Shown: one piece after another, positions 43,456 through 53,818 of the stretch
How the letters are laid out: the number at the start of each line of letters is the position of its first letter
Position numbering within the stretch: position 1 is the first letter of the stretch
NCBI RefSeq assembly: GCF_018474005.1
Contig: NZ_JAHCSH010000003.1
Location: 434,001-498,000 of the forward strand
Source: Curvibacter sp. CHRR-16
GTDB taxonomy: Bacteria; Pseudomonadota; Gammaproteobacteria; Burkholderiales; Burkholderiaceae_C
Direction of reading: 5' to 3'
DNA length: 64,000 nucleotides
Program-made: the position numbers and the translations under genes
Notes under the pieces: model-generated
Databases searched by the model: none
What the model was told of the DNA's origin: nothing
What the model saw: only the letters and a program-made list of their open reading frames with translations

Positions 43456-44478
43456 ATGGTGCAAAAGATGAAGGCCGCTGTTGTGCATGAATTTGGCAAA
43501 CCGCTGGCCATTGACGAAGTGGACGTGCCCGAGGTGCCCGATGGGCAGGTGCTGGTCAAGGTGGTGGCCTCTGGCGTGTGCCACACCGACCTGCACGCTG
43601 CCGATGGCGACTGGCCCGTTAAACCCGCGCTGCCCTTTATTCCCGGCCACGAAGGCGTGGGCTTTGTGGCGGCGGTGGGCAAGGGGGTGAAGCACCTCAA
43701 AGAAGGCGACCGCGTGGGCGTGCCATGGCTGCACACCAGCTGTGGCTGCTGCGAGCACTGCATGGGCGGTTGGGAAACCCTGTGTGACCACCAGCAGATG
43801 ACGGGCTACACCGTCAACGGCGGCTATGCCGAGTACGTGCTGGCCGACCCCGGCTACGTGGGCCATTTGCCCGACAACTTGGAATTCGCCCCCGCCGCCC
43901 CGGTGCTGTGCGCCGGTGTCACGGTCTACAAAGGCCTGAAAGTGCTCGACTGCAAGCCCGGTGACTGGGTGGCCATTTCCGGCATTGGTGGTTTGGGCCA
44001 CATGGCGGTGCAGTACGCCAAGGCCATGGGCTTTCATGTGATTGCGGTGGATGTGGCCGAAGACAAGCTGGCCTTGGCCCGCGAGTTGGGGGCGGATGTA
44101 GCGCTCAACGCCGCCACCCAAGACGTGGTGGCCGAGGTGCAGCGCCATGTGCGCGGGGCCCACGGGGTGCTGGTCACGGCGGTATCGCGCTCGGCCTTTG
44201 CGCAGGGCGTGGGCATGCTGCACAAGCGCGGCACCATGAGTTTGGTCGGCTTGCCGCCCGGCGGTTTTGAGTTGCCCATTTTTGACGTGGTGCTCAACGC
44301 CAAAACCATACGCGGCTCGATTGTGGGCACGCGGCTGGACTTGCAAGAAGCCCTGCAGTTTGCGGGCGAAGGCAAGGTGCGCTCGCACTACAGCACCGAC
44401 AAGCTGGACAACATCAACAGCATCTTTGCCAGCATGAAACAGGGCCACATCGACGGCCGTGTGGTTTTGGAGCTCTAG
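43456..44478 (+). CDS. adhP: Zinc-dependent alcohol dehydrogenase
   Basis: A 340-residue medium-chain dehydrogenase that interconverts primary alcohols and aldehydes with NAD. Catalytic zinc ligands are the Cys in GVCHTDLHAADGDWPVKP and the His in PGHEGVGFV; structural zinc ligands are the four cysteines of CGCCEHCMGGWETLC. The coenzyme loop is GIGGLGHMAVQYAKAMG. The sequence strongly resembles AdhP/AdhA-type ethanol-active enzymes. A very strong GGAGAGGAG precedes the ATG; a second Met four codons on (MKAAVVHEF) is the usual AdhP start. The 33-bp gap from the GT51 gene leaves open whether it is cotranscribed. Confidence 0.93.
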   Translation: MVQKMKAAVVHEFGKPLAIDEVDVPEVPDGQVLVKVVASGVCHTDLHAADGDWPVKPALPFIPGHEGVGFVAAVGKGVKHLKEGDRVGVPWLHTSCGCCEHCMGGWETLCDHQQMTGYTVNGGYAEYVLADPGYVGHLPDNLEFAPAAPVLCAGVTVYKGLKVLDCKPGDWVAISGIGGLGHMAVQYAKAMGFHVIAVDVAEDKLALARELGADVALNAATQDVVAEVQRHVRGAHGVLVTAVSRSAFAQGVGMLHKRGTMSLVGLPPGGFELPIFDVVLNAKTIRGSIVGTRLDLQEALQFAGEGKVRSHYSTDKLDNINSIFASMKQGHIDGRVVLEL

Positions 44479-44493
44479 TGAGAGAATCGGGGG

Positions 44494-45774
44494 ATGAACG
44501 CATTCAACGTCGCTGAATATTCTTTATCCCTCGGTTCCAAGGCCAAAGTCGCCTCTGCGCTCATGGCCAAAGCCTCCACGGCTAGCAAAAATGCCGCGCT
44601 CAAGCGCTTGGCCCAGTTGCTGCGCGAGCAAACCGCTGCGCTGCAGGTGGACAACGCCAAAGACATCGAGCGTGCCGTGGCCGCTGGCCTGTCCGCGCCC
44701 ATGGTCGATCGCCTCAAGCTCACCCCCAAAGTGCTGGAAACCTGCGCTCAAGGCTGCGAGCAACTGGCCGCCATGCCTGATGCGATTGGTGAAATCATCG
44801 GCATGCAGCAGCAGCCCAGCGGCATCCGCGTGGGCCAAATGCGCGTGCCCATTGGCGTGTTTGGCATGATTTTCGAGAGCCGCCCCAATGTGACCATTGA
44901 GGCAGCCAGCCTGTCCATCAAGAGCGGCAATGCCTGCATTCTGCGCGGTGGCTCTGAAGCCATCGACTCCAACCGCGCCCTGGCCCGCTTGGTGCGCCAA
45001 GCTTTGGCCGATAGCGGTCTGCCCGAAGACGCCGTGCAGCTAGTGGACACCACCGACCGCGAGGTGGTGGGGCAACTCATTGCCATGCCCCAGTTTGTGG
45101 ATGTGATCATCCCCCGTGGCGGCAAGGGCCTGATCGAGCGCATCAGCCGCGACGCCAAGGTGCCCGTCATCAAGCACTTGGATGGCAACTGCCACACCTA
45201 TGTGGACGACGCCTGCGACCTTGACATGGCCGTTACGGTAACGGACAACGCCAAAACCCAAAAGTACAGCCCCTGCAATGCCAGCGAAGGCTTGCTGGTG
45301 GCGCGCTCCGTGGCGGCTGCCTTTTTGCCCCGCATCGGCGCGGTGTTCGCCGCCAAAGGCGTGGAGATGCGCTGCGATGCCGATTCCAAGGCCATTTTGT
45401 CCAGCGTAGCCGGTGCCAAGCTGGTCGATGCCACCGAGCAAGACTGGTACGAGGAATACCTGGCCCCCGTCATCAGCATCAAGGTGGTGGCGGGTGTGGA
45501 CGAAGCGATTGCCCACATCAACCACTATTCCAGCCACCACACCGACGCCATCCTCACCACCAACCACGTGCACGCCCAGCGCTTTTTGCGCGAGGTGGAT
45601 TCGGCCAGCGTTATGGTCAATGCCAGCACGCGCTTTGCCGATGGGTTTGAGTTCGGTCTGGGGGCCGAGATCGGCATCAGCACCGACAAATTCCACGCCC
45701 GTGGCCCGGTGGGCATTGCGGGCCTGACCTCGCTCAAGTACGTGGTACTGGGCCAGGGCGAAGTTCGTACCTAA
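44494..45774 (+). CDS. proA: Gamma-glutamyl phosphate reductase
   Basis: A 426-residue NADPH-dependent enzyme of proline synthesis that reduces glutamate 5-phosphate to the semialdehyde. The motifs [18 protein letters not shown] and [15 protein letters not shown] are diagnostic, the catalytic Cys is in [13 protein letters not shown], and [21 protein letters not shown] is the C-terminal signature. In many Burkholderiales proA directly follows holA; here it lies 20 kb away with an accessory block between. Confidence 0.97.
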   Translation: MNAFNVAEYSLSLGSKAKVASALMAKASTASKNAALKRLAQLLREQTAALQVDNAKDIERAVAAGLSAPMVDRLKLTPKVLETCAQGCEQLAAMPDAIGEIIGMQQQPSGIRVGQMRVPIGVFGMIFESRPNVTIEAASLSIKSGNACILRGGSEAIDSNRALARLVRQALADSGLPEDAVQLVDTTDREVVGQLIAMPQFVDVIIPRGGKGLIERISRDAKVPVIKHLDGNCHTYVDDACDLDMAVTVTDNAKTQKYSPCNASEGLLVARSVAAAFLPRIGAVFAAKGVEMRCDADSKAILSSVAGAKLVDATEQDWYEEYLAPVISIKVVAGVDEAIAHINHYSSHHTDAILTTNHVHAQRFLREVDSASVMVNASTRFADGFEFGLGAEIGISTDKFHARGPVGIAGLTSLKYVVLGQGEVRT

Positions 45775-45790
45775 TCACTGGAAGCACCCT

Positions 45791-47089
45791 ATGGTTCCCC
45801 ATTTGGCAACGGCCCTGACGGGGCCTATCAACGAGCTGGAGCAGCGCATTTTGGACTGCATGCCAGCCATCGAGCGCTGGTTCCGCTTGGAGTGGATGGA
45901 GCACACGCCACCGTTTTACACCGCGGTCGATGTGCGCAATGCGGGCTACAAGCTGGCCCCGGTGGACACGCATTTGTTCCCCGATGCGTGGCATTTGCTC
46001 AGCGAATCCATGATGCCGCTGGTGGTGCAAGCGGCCCAAGCCGCGGTGGAAAAAATATGCCCCGAAGCGCGCAATCTGCTGGTGGTGCCGCGCAGCAGCA
46101 CGCTGGACGCCGGGCAGTTGGCCAACTTGGCCCAGCTGCGCCGCGTGTTTGCACAGGCGGGCTTGCACGTGCGCATGGGTTCCATCAGCCCCGATTTGAA
46201 TGCCCCGCGCGAATACACCCTGCCCGATGGCGACAGCATCACGGTGGAGCCTGTGTTCCAGCAGGGCGGTCGCCTGATGCTGGCGGACTTTGATCCGTGC
46301 ACCATCTTGCTCAACAACGACTTGCGCGCTGGTGTGCCGGGCATTTTGGAAGACCTGCACACCCAGTTCTTGTTGCCCCCCCTGCATGCAGGCTGGGATA
46401 CCCGCCGCAAGAGCCGCCATTTGGCCAACTACGATGAGGTGACCAAGCGCTTTGGCAAGCTCATTGGCGTAGACCCTTGGCTCATGACCACACTGTCGCA
46501 AGGTTGCGGTGTGGCCGATATCCGCCAGCCACGCGATGTGCAGCAGCTCACCGACCAGGTGGCCGATTTGCTCGTCAAACTGCGCCGCCGTCACAAAGAA
46601 TACGGCGTGGAGGAGGAACCCTATGCCGTGCTCAAGGCCGACAACCGCACGGCGGAAAACGCCATCATTTGTGTGCGCGACGCGCAAGAGGTGGCCCAGC
46701 GTTTGGCCCAGTTAGCACCCCAGTGCTCCAAGCGCGCCGAAGGCTCGCCACTGGAGTGGCTGGTGCAAGAAGGTGTGATGACCTGCGAGCGCTTGCACGG
46801 TGCCGTAGCAGAGCCTGTGGTGTACATGATGGACCGCTACGTGGTCGGTGGTTTTTACCGTGTGCATCCCGGTCTGCAACCCACGGATGGGCTGGTGGTG
46901 CCTGGCCATGCGACGGTGCCGCTGTCGTTTGAGCACAGCACGCAACTGCCCAAAACCGGGGTCAAACCTGGGGCCAGCGCACCCAACCGTTTTTACATGT
47001 ACGGCGTGATTGCCCGCTTGGCCATGCTGGCTGCCAGTTACGAGTTGGAAGCGACTGACCCGCAGCTGGAGCTGCTAGAGGCACAATAG
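45791..47089 (+). CDS. gshA: Glutamate-cysteine ligase (Acidithiobacillus-type GshA)
   Basis: A 432-residue enzyme for the first step of glutathione synthesis. It is not related in size or motifs to E. coli GshA (518 residues) but matches the shorter family first described in Acidithiobacillus ferrooxidans, common in Betaproteobacteria: the start with [21 protein letters not shown], the segment [16 protein letters not shown] and the C-terminus with [22 protein letters not shown]. gshB lies downstream at 50267 behind two transporter genes on the same strand, supporting the assignment. Recognition is from memory of the family. Confidence 0.88.
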   Translation: MVPHLATALTGPINELEQRILDCMPAIERWFRLEWMEHTPPFYTAVDVRNAGYKLAPVDTHLFPDAWHLLSESMMPLVVQAAQAAVEKICPEARNLLVVPRSSTLDAGQLANLAQLRRVFAQAGLHVRMGSISPDLNAPREYTLPDGDSITVEPVFQQGGRLMLADFDPCTILLNNDLRAGVPGILEDLHTQFLLPPLHAGWDTRRKSRHLANYDEVTKRFGKLIGVDPWLMTTLSQGCGVADIRQPRDVQQLTDQVADLLVKLRRRHKEYGVEEEPYAVLKADNRTAENAIICVRDAQEVAQRLAQLAPQCSKRAEGSPLEWLVQEGVMTCERLHGAVAEPVVYMMDRYVVGGFYRVHPGLQPTDGLVVPGHATVPLSFEHSTQLPKTGVKPGASAPNRFYMYGVIARLAMLAASYELEATDPQLELLEAQ

Positions 47090-47136
47090 CGATCCCTTTT
47101 AGAACGGAAGCTGGGCCAACAGGCCCGGTCTGCAGT

Positions 47137-49005
47137 GTGAATTCGTCCAAGTCTTCTCTGGCGGCGCTTACCTTGGGTGCCATAGGTGTGGTGTATGGCG
47201 ACATTGGTACCAGCGTGCTGTATGCGCTCAAAGAAGTGTTCGGCTCTGGCCACGTGCCTTTCACGCCGGACAACGTCTACGGCATCTTGTCCATTCTGTT
47301 CTGGACGCTGACCTTCATCGTCTCGCTCAAATACGTGGTGCTGGTGCTGCGCGCTGACAACGCGGGCGAGGGTGGCTTGATCGCCATGCTGGCACTGGCC
47401 TCGCAGGCCGTGAAAGACAAACCCCGGCTGCGCCACATGTTGCTGCTGGTCGGGGTCTTTGGCACCTGCTTGTTTTATGGCGATGGGGTGATTACCCCGG
47501 CCATTTCGGTGCTGGGTGCGGTGGAAGGCTTGGAGGTGATCGCACCCCAGTTCCACAAGGGCGTGGTGCCCATCACGGTGCTGATTTTGGTGGCCTTGTT
47601 TGCGGTGCAAAAGCGCGGCACGGCGGGCATTGGGCGCTTTTTTGGCCCTATCACACTGGTGTGGTTCTTTGTGCTGGCGGTGCTGGGCGTGGTGCACATC
47701 CTGGATCACCCGGTCATTTTGTGGGCGCTCAATCCCAGCTACGCCCTGACCTTTATTTGGAACAACCCCGGCATCACCTTCATTTTGCTGGGTGCCATTG
47801 TGCTGTGCGTCACGGGGGCTGAAGCCCTGTACGCCGACATGGGGCACTTTGGCAAAAGGCCCATCCGCTTGGCTTGGTTCAGCGTGGTCATGCCCTCGCT
47901 CACGCTCAACTACTTTGGCCAAGGCGCTTTGCTGCTGCAAGAGCCCGAAGCCGTGCAAAACCCGTTTTTCCGCATGGCCCCCGATTGGGCGCTGGTGCCC
48001 TTGGTGATTTTGGCCACCATGGCGGCGGTCATCGCCTCGCAAGCGCTGATCACCGGCGCGTTCAGCGTCACCAAGCAGGTGATTCAGTTGGGCTATTTGC
48101 CGCGCTTGAACATCATCCACACCAGCGCACGCGATGCGGGGCAGATCTACATCCCCTTTGTGAACTGGGCACTGTGCGTGGCCATCGTGCTGGCGGTGGT
48201 CACCTTCAAGTCATCGAGCAACTTGGCTGCGGCGTATGGCATTGCGGTGTGTACCGATATGCTCATCACCACGGTGCTGACCTTCTACGTCATCCGCTAT
48301 GGCTGGAAGTACCCGCTCTACCTGTGCTTGGCCTCTACCGGTGTGTTTTTGGTGGTGGACACGGCGTTTTGGGCGTCCAACCTGCTCAAGCTGCTCGATG
48401 GCGGTTGGTTCCCCTTGCTCATTGGCGGTCTGGTCTTCTCGCTCATGATGACGTGGAAAGATGGCCGCCGCTTGCTCAATGACAAGATGCGCGCCGATGC
48501 ATTGGACTTGTCCAGCTTTTTGGAGGCCGTCTTTGTCAGCCCGCCCGCGCGGGTGGAAGGCACAGCGGTCTTTTTGTCCGCCGAGCTGGGCATCGTGCCC
48601 AATGCGCTGCTGCACAACCTCAAGCACAACAAGGTGCTGCACCAAGTCAACCTGTTTGTGACCGTGCGCAGCCACGAGGTACCGTGGATTGGGCTGGATA
48701 AGCGCATCCAGATTGAATCGCTGGGCCATGACTGCTGGCAAGTGGTGCTGCACTACGGTTTCAAGAACGACATGGACGTGCCCAAGGCGCTGGAGCACAT
48801 CCGTGGCCATGGTTTTGACTTCAACGCCATGACGACCAGCTACTTCCTATCGCGCGACACCGTGGTGCCCACGCTGGGCGAAGGCATGGCGCCGTGGCGT
48901 GAAAAGCTGTTTGCCCAAATGCACCGCAATGCGGGTGCGGCAGCGGACTTCCTGAACCTGCCCAATAACTCGGTGGTTGAACTGGGCTCCAAGATAGAAA
49001 TTTGA
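47137..49005 (+). CDS. kup: KUP-family potassium uptake protein
   Basis: A 622-residue inner-membrane K+/H+ symporter with 12 helices and a C-terminal cytoplasmic domain of about 170 residues. The family start [23 protein letters not shown], the acidic [17 protein letters not shown] and [20 protein letters not shown] are unmistakable. It uses a GTG start (47137). It lies between gshA and benE on the same strand; in several bacteria glutathione gates potassium efflux, but a link here is only suggestive. Confidence 0.96.
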   Translation: MNSSKSSLAALTLGAIGVVYGDIGTSVLYALKEVFGSGHVPFTPDNVYGILSILFWTLTFIVSLKYVVLVLRADNAGEGGLIAMLALASQAVKDKPRLRHMLLLVGVFGTCLFYGDGVITPAISVLGAVEGLEVIAPQFHKGVVPITVLILVALFAVQKRGTAGIGRFFGPITLVWFFVLAVLGVVHILDHPVILWALNPSYALTFIWNNPGITFILLGAIVLCVTGAEALYADMGHFGKRPIRLAWFSVVMPSLTLNYFGQGALLLQEPEAVQNPFFRMAPDWALVPLVILATMAAVIASQALITGAFSVTKQVIQLGYLPRLNIIHTSARDAGQIYIPFVNWALCVAIVLAVVTFKSSSNLAAAYGIAVCTDMLITTVLTFYVIRYGWKYPLYLCLASTGVFLVVDTAFWASNLLKLLDGGWFPLLIGGLVFSLMMTWKDGRRLLNDKMRADALDLSSFLEAVFVSPPARVEGTAVFLSAELGIVPNALLHNLKHNKVLHQVNLFVTVRSHEVPWIGLDKRIQIESLGHDCWQVVLHYGFKNDMDVPKALEHIRGHGFDFNAMTTSYFLSRDTVVPTLGEGMAPWREKLFAQMHRNAGAAADFLNLPNNSVVELGSKIEI

Positions 49006-49009
49006 CCCC

Positions 49010-50248
49010 ATGCGTGTGACCCCCCAGCGCTTTTGGCGTGACCTGAGCTTGTCCACCGTCAGCGCAGGCTTTGTCGCCGTGCTGGTGGGCATCACCTCCA
49101 CCATTGCGCTGGTGTTCCAAGCCGCCCAGTCGCTGGGTGCCAGCCCTGAGCAAATGGCTTCGTGGATATGGGCACTGGGGCTGGGCATGGGCTTGGCCAC
49201 GCTGCTGCCGTCGCTGTGGTGGCGTATGCCCGTCATGGTGGCGTGGAGTACTCCGGGTGCGGCGGTGCTGGCCACGGCGGCGGCGCAAAGTGGCTTTACC
49301 TTGCCGCAAGCCGTGGGGGCCTTCATCGCCAGCGCCGCGCTGGTCATGCTGTGCGGTGCCACGGGCTGGTTTGAACGCGCCATGCGCTTCATCCCCATGC
49401 CCTTGGCATCGGCCCTGCTCGCGGGCGTGTTGGCGCGCTTTGGCCTGTCGGCAGTCGGGTCGGTTTCCTCCGCCCCCGTGCTGGTGTTGCTCATGGTGGG
49501 TGCTTATTTGGCTGGGCGGCGTTGGTTGCCGCGCTACGCGATACCGCTAGCGCTCTTGTCTGCTATGCTTTTTGTAGCTGCTCAAGCAATGCTGGCGGGC
49601 TCTGCAGGCCAAAATGGCTTGCAAAACTGGAGCGCTGGTTTGGCTTGGCCTGTGTGGGTTACACCGCAGTGGAGCTGGCATGCCATGGTGTCCATGGCCT
49701 TGCCGCTGTTCGTGGTGACCATGGCCTCGCAAAACCTGCCGGGTGTGGCCACCATCCGCGCCACGGGCTTTGAGGACAAGCGCGCCCAAGGCGGCGAGGC
49801 GGGCATTCCGGTATCGCCCATGATCACCGTGACGGGCCTGACTACGCTGCTGCTGGCCCCCTTTGGTTGTTTTTCCTTGAGCCTGAGCGCTATCACCGCC
49901 GCCATTTGCATGGGGCCCGAAGCGCACAGCGACCGCCTGCGCCGCTACACCGCATCGGCTATGTGCGGGTTTTTCTACATCACGGTGGGCTTGTTTGGTG
50001 GGGCGGTCATCAGCCTGCTGCTGGTTCTGCCCAAAGAATTGGTCGCCACCATTGCGGGCTTGGCCTTGCTGGGCACCATTGCCAACGCCTTGCAAATGGC
50101 GCTGGCCGACGAACACCGGCGCGAAGCGGCCATCATCACCTTTTTGGTGACCTTGAGCGGTGTCGTGGTAGCTGGTGTGGGCTCTGCCTTTTGGGGCATA
50201 GTGGCGGGATTGGTGGCGTTGGGTGTGAGCCGTTTGCACCGCACCTGA
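49010..50248 (+). CDS. benE: BenE-family benzoate/H+ symporter
   Basis: A 412-residue membrane protein with 10-12 helices of the benzoate:proton symporter family. Family segments include GFVAVLVGITSTIALVFQAAQSLG at the start, MPVMVAWSTPGAAVLA, and MASQNLPGVATIRATGFE. No benzoate degradation genes are nearby, so the substrate may differ. Residues about 184-200 (SAMLFVAAQAMLAGSAG) are encoded by a dispersed repeat that also occurs in leuS and srkA. It begins 4 bases after kup. Confidence 0.9.
   Translation: MRVTPQRFWRDLSLSTVSAGFVAVLVGITSTIALVFQAAQSLGASPEQMASWIWALGLGMGLATLLPSLWWRMPVMVAWSTPGAAVLATAAAQSGFTLPQAVGAFIASAALVMLCGATGWFERAMRFIPMPLASALLAGVLARFGLSAVGSVSSAPVLVLLMVGAYLAGRRWLPRYAIPLALLSAMLFVAAQAMLAGSAGQNGLQNWSAGLAWPVWVTPQWSWHAMVSMALPLFVVTMASQNLPGVATIRATGFEDKRAQGGEAGIPVSPMITVTGLTTLLLAPFGCFSLSLSAITAAICMGPEAHSDRLRRYTASAMCGFFYITVGLFGGAVISLLLVLPKELVATIAGLALLGTIANALQMALADEHRREAAIITFLVTLSGVVVAGVGSAFWGIVAGLVALGVSRLHRT
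49559..49609 (+). repeat. Copy 3 of ~50-bp dispersed repeat (inside benE)
   Basis: Starts TCTGCTATGCTTTTTGTAGC and continues GCTCAAGCAATGCTGGCGGG. It differs from the leuS copy by few bases and is read in the same frame (SAMLFVAAQAMLAG). It has a palindromic core GCTAT-RTAGC. Confidence 0.75.
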
Positions 50249-50266
50249 GAACAAGGAGTACACGGT

Positions 50267-51217
50267 ATGGATATTTTGTTTGTCGCCGATCCATTGGAGA
50301 GCTTCAAAACCTACAAGGACACCACCTTCGCCATGATGCGCGAGGCCCAAGCACGCGGCCACCGCATCCATGCCTGCGAGCCGGTGGATGTGCTGTGGAG
50401 CCAGGGCGCTTTGGTCAAAGCGCGCGTGCGTTCCATCACCCTCACCCTCACCGGGCAAGACGATGCGTGGTTCACCGTCTCGGCCACCGATGTGCGTTCG
50501 CTCAGCAGTTTTGACGCCGTGCTGATGCGCAAAGACCCCCCCTTTGACAGCGAGTTTTTCTACGCCACCCACTTGCTCGAACAAGCCGAGCGCGAGGGTG
50601 CCAAGGTGTTCAACAAGCCTGCGGCCCTGCGCAACCACCCCGAAAAGCTGGCCATTTTGGAGTTTGCCGAGCACATTGCCCCCACGCTGGTCACACGCAG
50701 CGCGCAGGCTATCCGCGACTTCCATGCCGAGCACCACGACATCATCCTCAAGCCGCTCGATGGCATGGGTGGTATGGGCATTTTTCGGATGAAGGAAGAC
50801 GGCCTGAATCTGGGGGCCATCATCGAAACCCTGAACCAAGACGGTGCCCAAACCGTGATGGTGCAGCGCTATCTGCCCGCTATTGCCTATGGCGACAAGC
50901 GCGTGCTGCTCATCGACGGCGAACCCGTGCCGTTCTGCTTGGCCCGCATCCCACAGGGCGGCGAGGTGCGTGGCAACTTGGCCGCTGGGGGCAAAGGCGT
51001 GGCGCAAGAGCTTAGCGAGGCCGATTGGCGCATCGCCCGTGCTTTGGCCCCCACGCTGGCCGCGCGTGGCCTGCTGCTGGTGGGCTTGGACATCATTGGC
51101 GACAAGCTCACCGAGATCAACGTCACCAGCCCAACCTGCTTCCAAGAAATCACCCAACAAACCGACTGCAACGTCGCCCAACTGTTTATTGATGCGCTAG
51201 AGCGCCACTGTTTATAA
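50267..51217 (+). CDS. gshB: Glutathione synthetase
   Basis: A 316-residue ATP-grasp ligase that adds glycine to gamma-glutamylcysteine. The start FVADPLESFKTYKDTTFAMMREA, the ATP-grasp lysine region ILKPLDGMGGMGIFR and the C-terminal DIIGDKLTEINVTSPTCFQEI are typical of bacterial GshB. It lies 18 bp after benE and completes, with gshA 3 kb upstream, the glutathione pathway in this window. Confidence 0.97.
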   Translation: MDILFVADPLESFKTYKDTTFAMMREAQARGHRIHACEPVDVLWSQGALVKARVRSITLTLTGQDDAWFTVSATDVRSLSSFDAVLMRKDPPFDSEFFYATHLLEQAEREGAKVFNKPAALRNHPEKLAILEFAEHIAPTLVTRSAQAIRDFHAEHHDIILKPLDGMGGMGIFRMKEDGLNLGAIIETLNQDGAQTVMVQRYLPAIAYGDKRVLLIDGEPVPFCLARIPQGGEVRGNLAAGGKGVAQELSEADWRIARALAPTLAARGLLLVGLDIIGDKLTEINVTSPTCFQEITQQTDCNVAQLFIDALERHCL

Positions 51218-51227
51218 GCCAACTTGT

Positions 51228-51608
51228 ATGAGCCAACTGCCTGCCCATTCCGAAAGCTTGCCGCAGTATCCGGTCGATCAGCAGCTCAAGGCCTACAACG
51301 CGCGTGATATCGACGCTTTTATGCCATGGTGGGCCGATGACTGCCAGTACTACGCTTGGCCCAGTACCTTGTTGGCCGATGGGGCGCAGGCCATTCGCGC
51401 ACGCCATGTGGAGCGCTTTTTAGAGCCGGACTTGCATGGCCAGCTCTTGCACCGCATCGTGCTGGGGCAGATGGTCATTGACCACGAAACCGTGACGCGC
51501 AATTTCCCCGAGGGCAAGGGTGAGGTGGATGTGGTCTGCATCTACCAAGTGGAGCAGGGCAAGATCACCAAGGCCTGGTTTCAATTGGGCGAGCGCCGCT
51601 TGCTCTAG
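51228..51608 (+). CDS. NTF2-like (SnoaL/steroid isomerase-like) protein
   Basis: A 126-residue cone-shaped NTF2-like protein. The features are an N-terminal helix VDQQLKAYNARDIDAFMPWWADDCQYY, then strands ending VDVVCIYQVEQGKITKAWFQLGERRLL. It is soluble and without a signal peptide. The fold includes isomerases and ligand binders, and no catalytic set can be assigned. It starts 10 bases after gshB and precedes a LysR gene by 21 bases on the same strand, so it may be the tail of the gshB transcript. Confidence 0.8.
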   Translation: MSQLPAHSESLPQYPVDQQLKAYNARDIDAFMPWWADDCQYYAWPSTLLADGAQAIRARHVERFLEPDLHGQLLHRIVLGQMVIDHETVTRNFPEGKGEVDVVCIYQVEQGKITKAWFQLGERRLL

Positions 51609-51629
51609 GCGCGCTACAGGAGCATTGCC

Positions 51630-52526
51630 ATGGATACCTTGCTCAGTCTGCGCGTGCTCGATACGGTGGCGGAGCTGAAAAGTTTTGGCGCGGCTGCTGA
51701 GCGCCACAGCATGTCGCCTGCTATGGTCACCAAGCATGTGAAGCACATCGAGGCGCGTGTGGGGGCTCGCTTGCTCAACCGCACCAGCCGCAATGTGAGC
51801 CTGACCGAGGCCGGCGCTTTGTACTTGCAGCGCATGCGCCCTTTGCTGGGTGGACTCGATGAGGTGGAAGCCCAGCTATCGCAAAGCGTGATTCGCCCAT
51901 CGGGTACTTTGCGCGTGAGCCTGCCAGTGTGGATGGCCAACCAAGCTTTTGCCAAACTCACTGCGCAGTACAAGCAGCGTTGTCCCGATGTATTGCTGGA
52001 GTTGGATTTCAACCCCCGCCCGGTGGGCTTGGTGGAGGACGCTTTCGATTTGGCTATCCGTGTCAGCATGTCCCTCGAACCGGGACTGATTGCGCGCAAG
52101 CTCGGTGATATCCAATTCCGCTTGGTTGCTGCGCCCGCGTGGCTGCAGCAGCACGGGCATCCTGCTGGGCTAGCGGATTTGGATGGCGCTCCTTTCTTGG
52201 CCTATACCCAAGTGGCGCGCGATGGGCGGGTGCGTTTGCAGACAGAGCAAGGCCCGCACGAAATCCAATTCCACCCCGTTTTGCTCTCTAGCAATGAGGC
52301 ACTGCTGATGCACGCCGCTATGGAGGGCATGGGCTACAGCTTTATGCCGCATTGGTTGGTCGATGGTGACATTGCCGCAGGCCGACTCGTGCACGTGTTG
52401 CCCGATCTGGTGCGCCCATCGATACCCTTGTCAGCGGTGTACCCGGATCGCAGTTTTTTGCCGGCCAAGGTGCGCAGTTTTCTGGACTACTTGGCGCACA
52501 GTGGTTTTCCTGGCGCGGGCGATTGA
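51630..52526 (+). CDS. LysR-family transcriptional regulator
   Basis: A 298-residue LTTR. The winged helix-turn-helix is at 1-60 (LLSLRVLDTVAELKSFGAAAERHSMSPAMVTKHVKHIEARVG), followed by a periplasmic-binding-like effector domain. Like many of the CrgA/DmlR subgroup it reads IEARVGARLLNRTSRNVSLTEAG. It lies upstream of, and in the same direction as, the SnoaL-like and GST genes across 158 bp, so it could regulate them. An AGGAGC precedes the ATG. Confidence 0.9.
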   Translation: MDTLLSLRVLDTVAELKSFGAAAERHSMSPAMVTKHVKHIEARVGARLLNRTSRNVSLTEAGALYLQRMRPLLGGLDEVEAQLSQSVIRPSGTLRVSLPVWMANQAFAKLTAQYKQRCPDVLLELDFNPRPVGLVEDAFDLAIRVSMSLEPGLIARKLGDIQFRLVAAPAWLQQHGHPAGLADLDGAPFLAYTQVARDGRVRLQTEQGPHEIQFHPVLLSSNEALLMHAAMEGMGYSFMPHWLVDGDIAAGRLVHVLPDLVRPSIPLSAVYPDRSFLPAKVRSFLDYLAHSGFPGAGD

Positions 52527-52684
52527 CGCCACGCAATCCATTTGATCGTTTACTGTTGGTAAATTCATGCTTGAAAAAACAGTGGATGATTTCTTGCTGG
52601 AAACCCCATATCGTTCAGGTTCTGGCCAAGAGGTTTGATTGAACAGACTGCGGCTTTAACCCACTCAACATTGAGGAGTCCGCC

Positions 52685-53170
52685 ATGAAAGCTACCATCG
52701 TTGCCAAAGCACTGATTGCTGTTGCATCTGTTGCGTTCATTGCCCCATCGGCAATGGCCCAGCAAACGCAAAAAGAAAAGATTCGCCTTTTCTACGACGC
52801 GTTCGAGAAGTCTGACGCCAATTTGCTCGACAAAGTATTGGCCCCCAACTGGGAAGACATTCCCATGAACCCCGGACAAGGCCCCGGCCTGGCGGGTTTC
52901 AAGCCACTGGTTCCCCAGTACGCCAAGGTTTTTGCCAACATGAAAATGACCAATGAAGACGTCATTGAAGAAGGCAACAAGGTGGTGGTGCGTTCCACTT
53001 TTGAAGCCACCAACATCGGCAGCTTTGCAGGTTTTCCTGCCAAGGGCCGCAAAATCAAGCTCATGACCATCGATATCCACGAGTTCAACAAAGACGGTCT
53101 GGTGGCCAAAACATGGCACGTGGAAGACTGGTTTGGTGGTCTCTACCAAATGGGCGCTTTCGATAAATAA
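52685..53170 (+). CDS. Exported SnoaL-like (ester cyclase family) protein
   Basis: A 161-residue secreted protein with a signal peptide ending PSAMA (about residue 25) and an NTF2/SnoaL-like domain: IRLFYDAFEKSDANLLDKVLAPNWEDIPMNPGQGPG, then FEATNIGSFAGFPAKGRKIKLMTIDIHEFNKDGLVAKTWHVEDW. This subgroup is annotated as ester cyclase by similarity to polyketide cyclases, but its activity here is unknown. The 158 bp upstream contain AT-rich sequence and presumably the promoter, with no clear consensus. A GST gene follows after 18 bases. Confidence 0.85.
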   Translation: MKATIVAKALIAVASVAFIAPSAMAQQTQKEKIRLFYDAFEKSDANLLDKVLAPNWEDIPMNPGQGPGLAGFKPLVPQYAKVFANMKMTNEDVIEEGNKVVVRSTFEATNIGSFAGFPAKGRKIKLMTIDIHEFNKDGLVAKTWHVEDWFGGLYQMGAFDK

Positions 53171-53188
53171 ACACCAAGGACTTAGATC

Positions 53189-53797
53189 ATGAAACTGTAC
53201 TTCGCGCCTGGCGCTTGCTCTCTGGCTGTTCGCATTGCATTGCTGGAGGCCGGCATTCCTTTCACCTCCACCCAAGTGGATTTGATGGCCAAAACCTACG
53301 ACAACGGTGCTGACTACCGCGCCGTCAATGCCCAAGGCTCCGTGCCTGTGCTGGAGCTGGACAATGGCGAACGCGTGACCGAAGTGGCCGCTATCTTGCA
53401 ATACGTGGCTGACCAAGCCCCCGCTGCAGCGCTGGCTCCTGCCCAAGGCAGCTTTGCCCGTGTGCGCTTGCAAGAGACGCTCAACTTCATCGCCAGCGAA
53501 ATCCACAAAGGCTGGAGTCCCCGCTTCAACCCCACTTTTGACGATGCGACCAAGGCATTCTTCACGGAGCGTTTGGTGAGCAAATACGCTGTTTTGAATG
53601 CCCGTCTGGACAAGACCACCTGGGTCAATGGCGAAACCTTTAGCGTGGCCGATGCATACCTGTTCGTGACTTTGCTGTGGCGCAACTTCATCCCAACCGA
53701 GCTGCCCGGACAAACTGCGCTGGATGCCTTTATGCAACGCATGATGGCGCGCCCCGCTGTGCAACAAGCCTTGGCTGCCGAAGGCTTGGTGAAATAA
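53189..53797 (+). CDS. gst: Glutathione S-transferase (beta class)
   Basis: A 202-residue protein of the bacterial beta-class GST family. The start KLYFAPGACSLAVRIALLEAG includes the characteristic cysteine at position 10, which bonds glutathione. The cis-proline QGSVPVLEL and the acidic-box region VTEVAAILQYV are present, followed by an all-helical C-terminal domain. It conjugates or reduces electrophiles using the glutathione made by gshA/gshB nearby. It is cotranscribed with the SnoaL-like gene and followed by an 11-bp inverted repeat. Confidence 0.93.
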   Translation: MKLYFAPGACSLAVRIALLEAGIPFTSTQVDLMAKTYDNGADYRAVNAQGSVPVLELDNGERVTEVAAILQYVADQAPAAALAPAQGSFARVRLQETLNFIASEIHKGWSPRFNPTFDDATKAFFTERLVSKYAVLNARLDKTTWVNGETFSVADAYLFVTLLWRNFIPTELPGQTALDAFMQRMMARPAVQQALAAEGLVK

Positions 53798-53818
53798 GCG
53801 TCTGCGGTCGCTGTGGGT

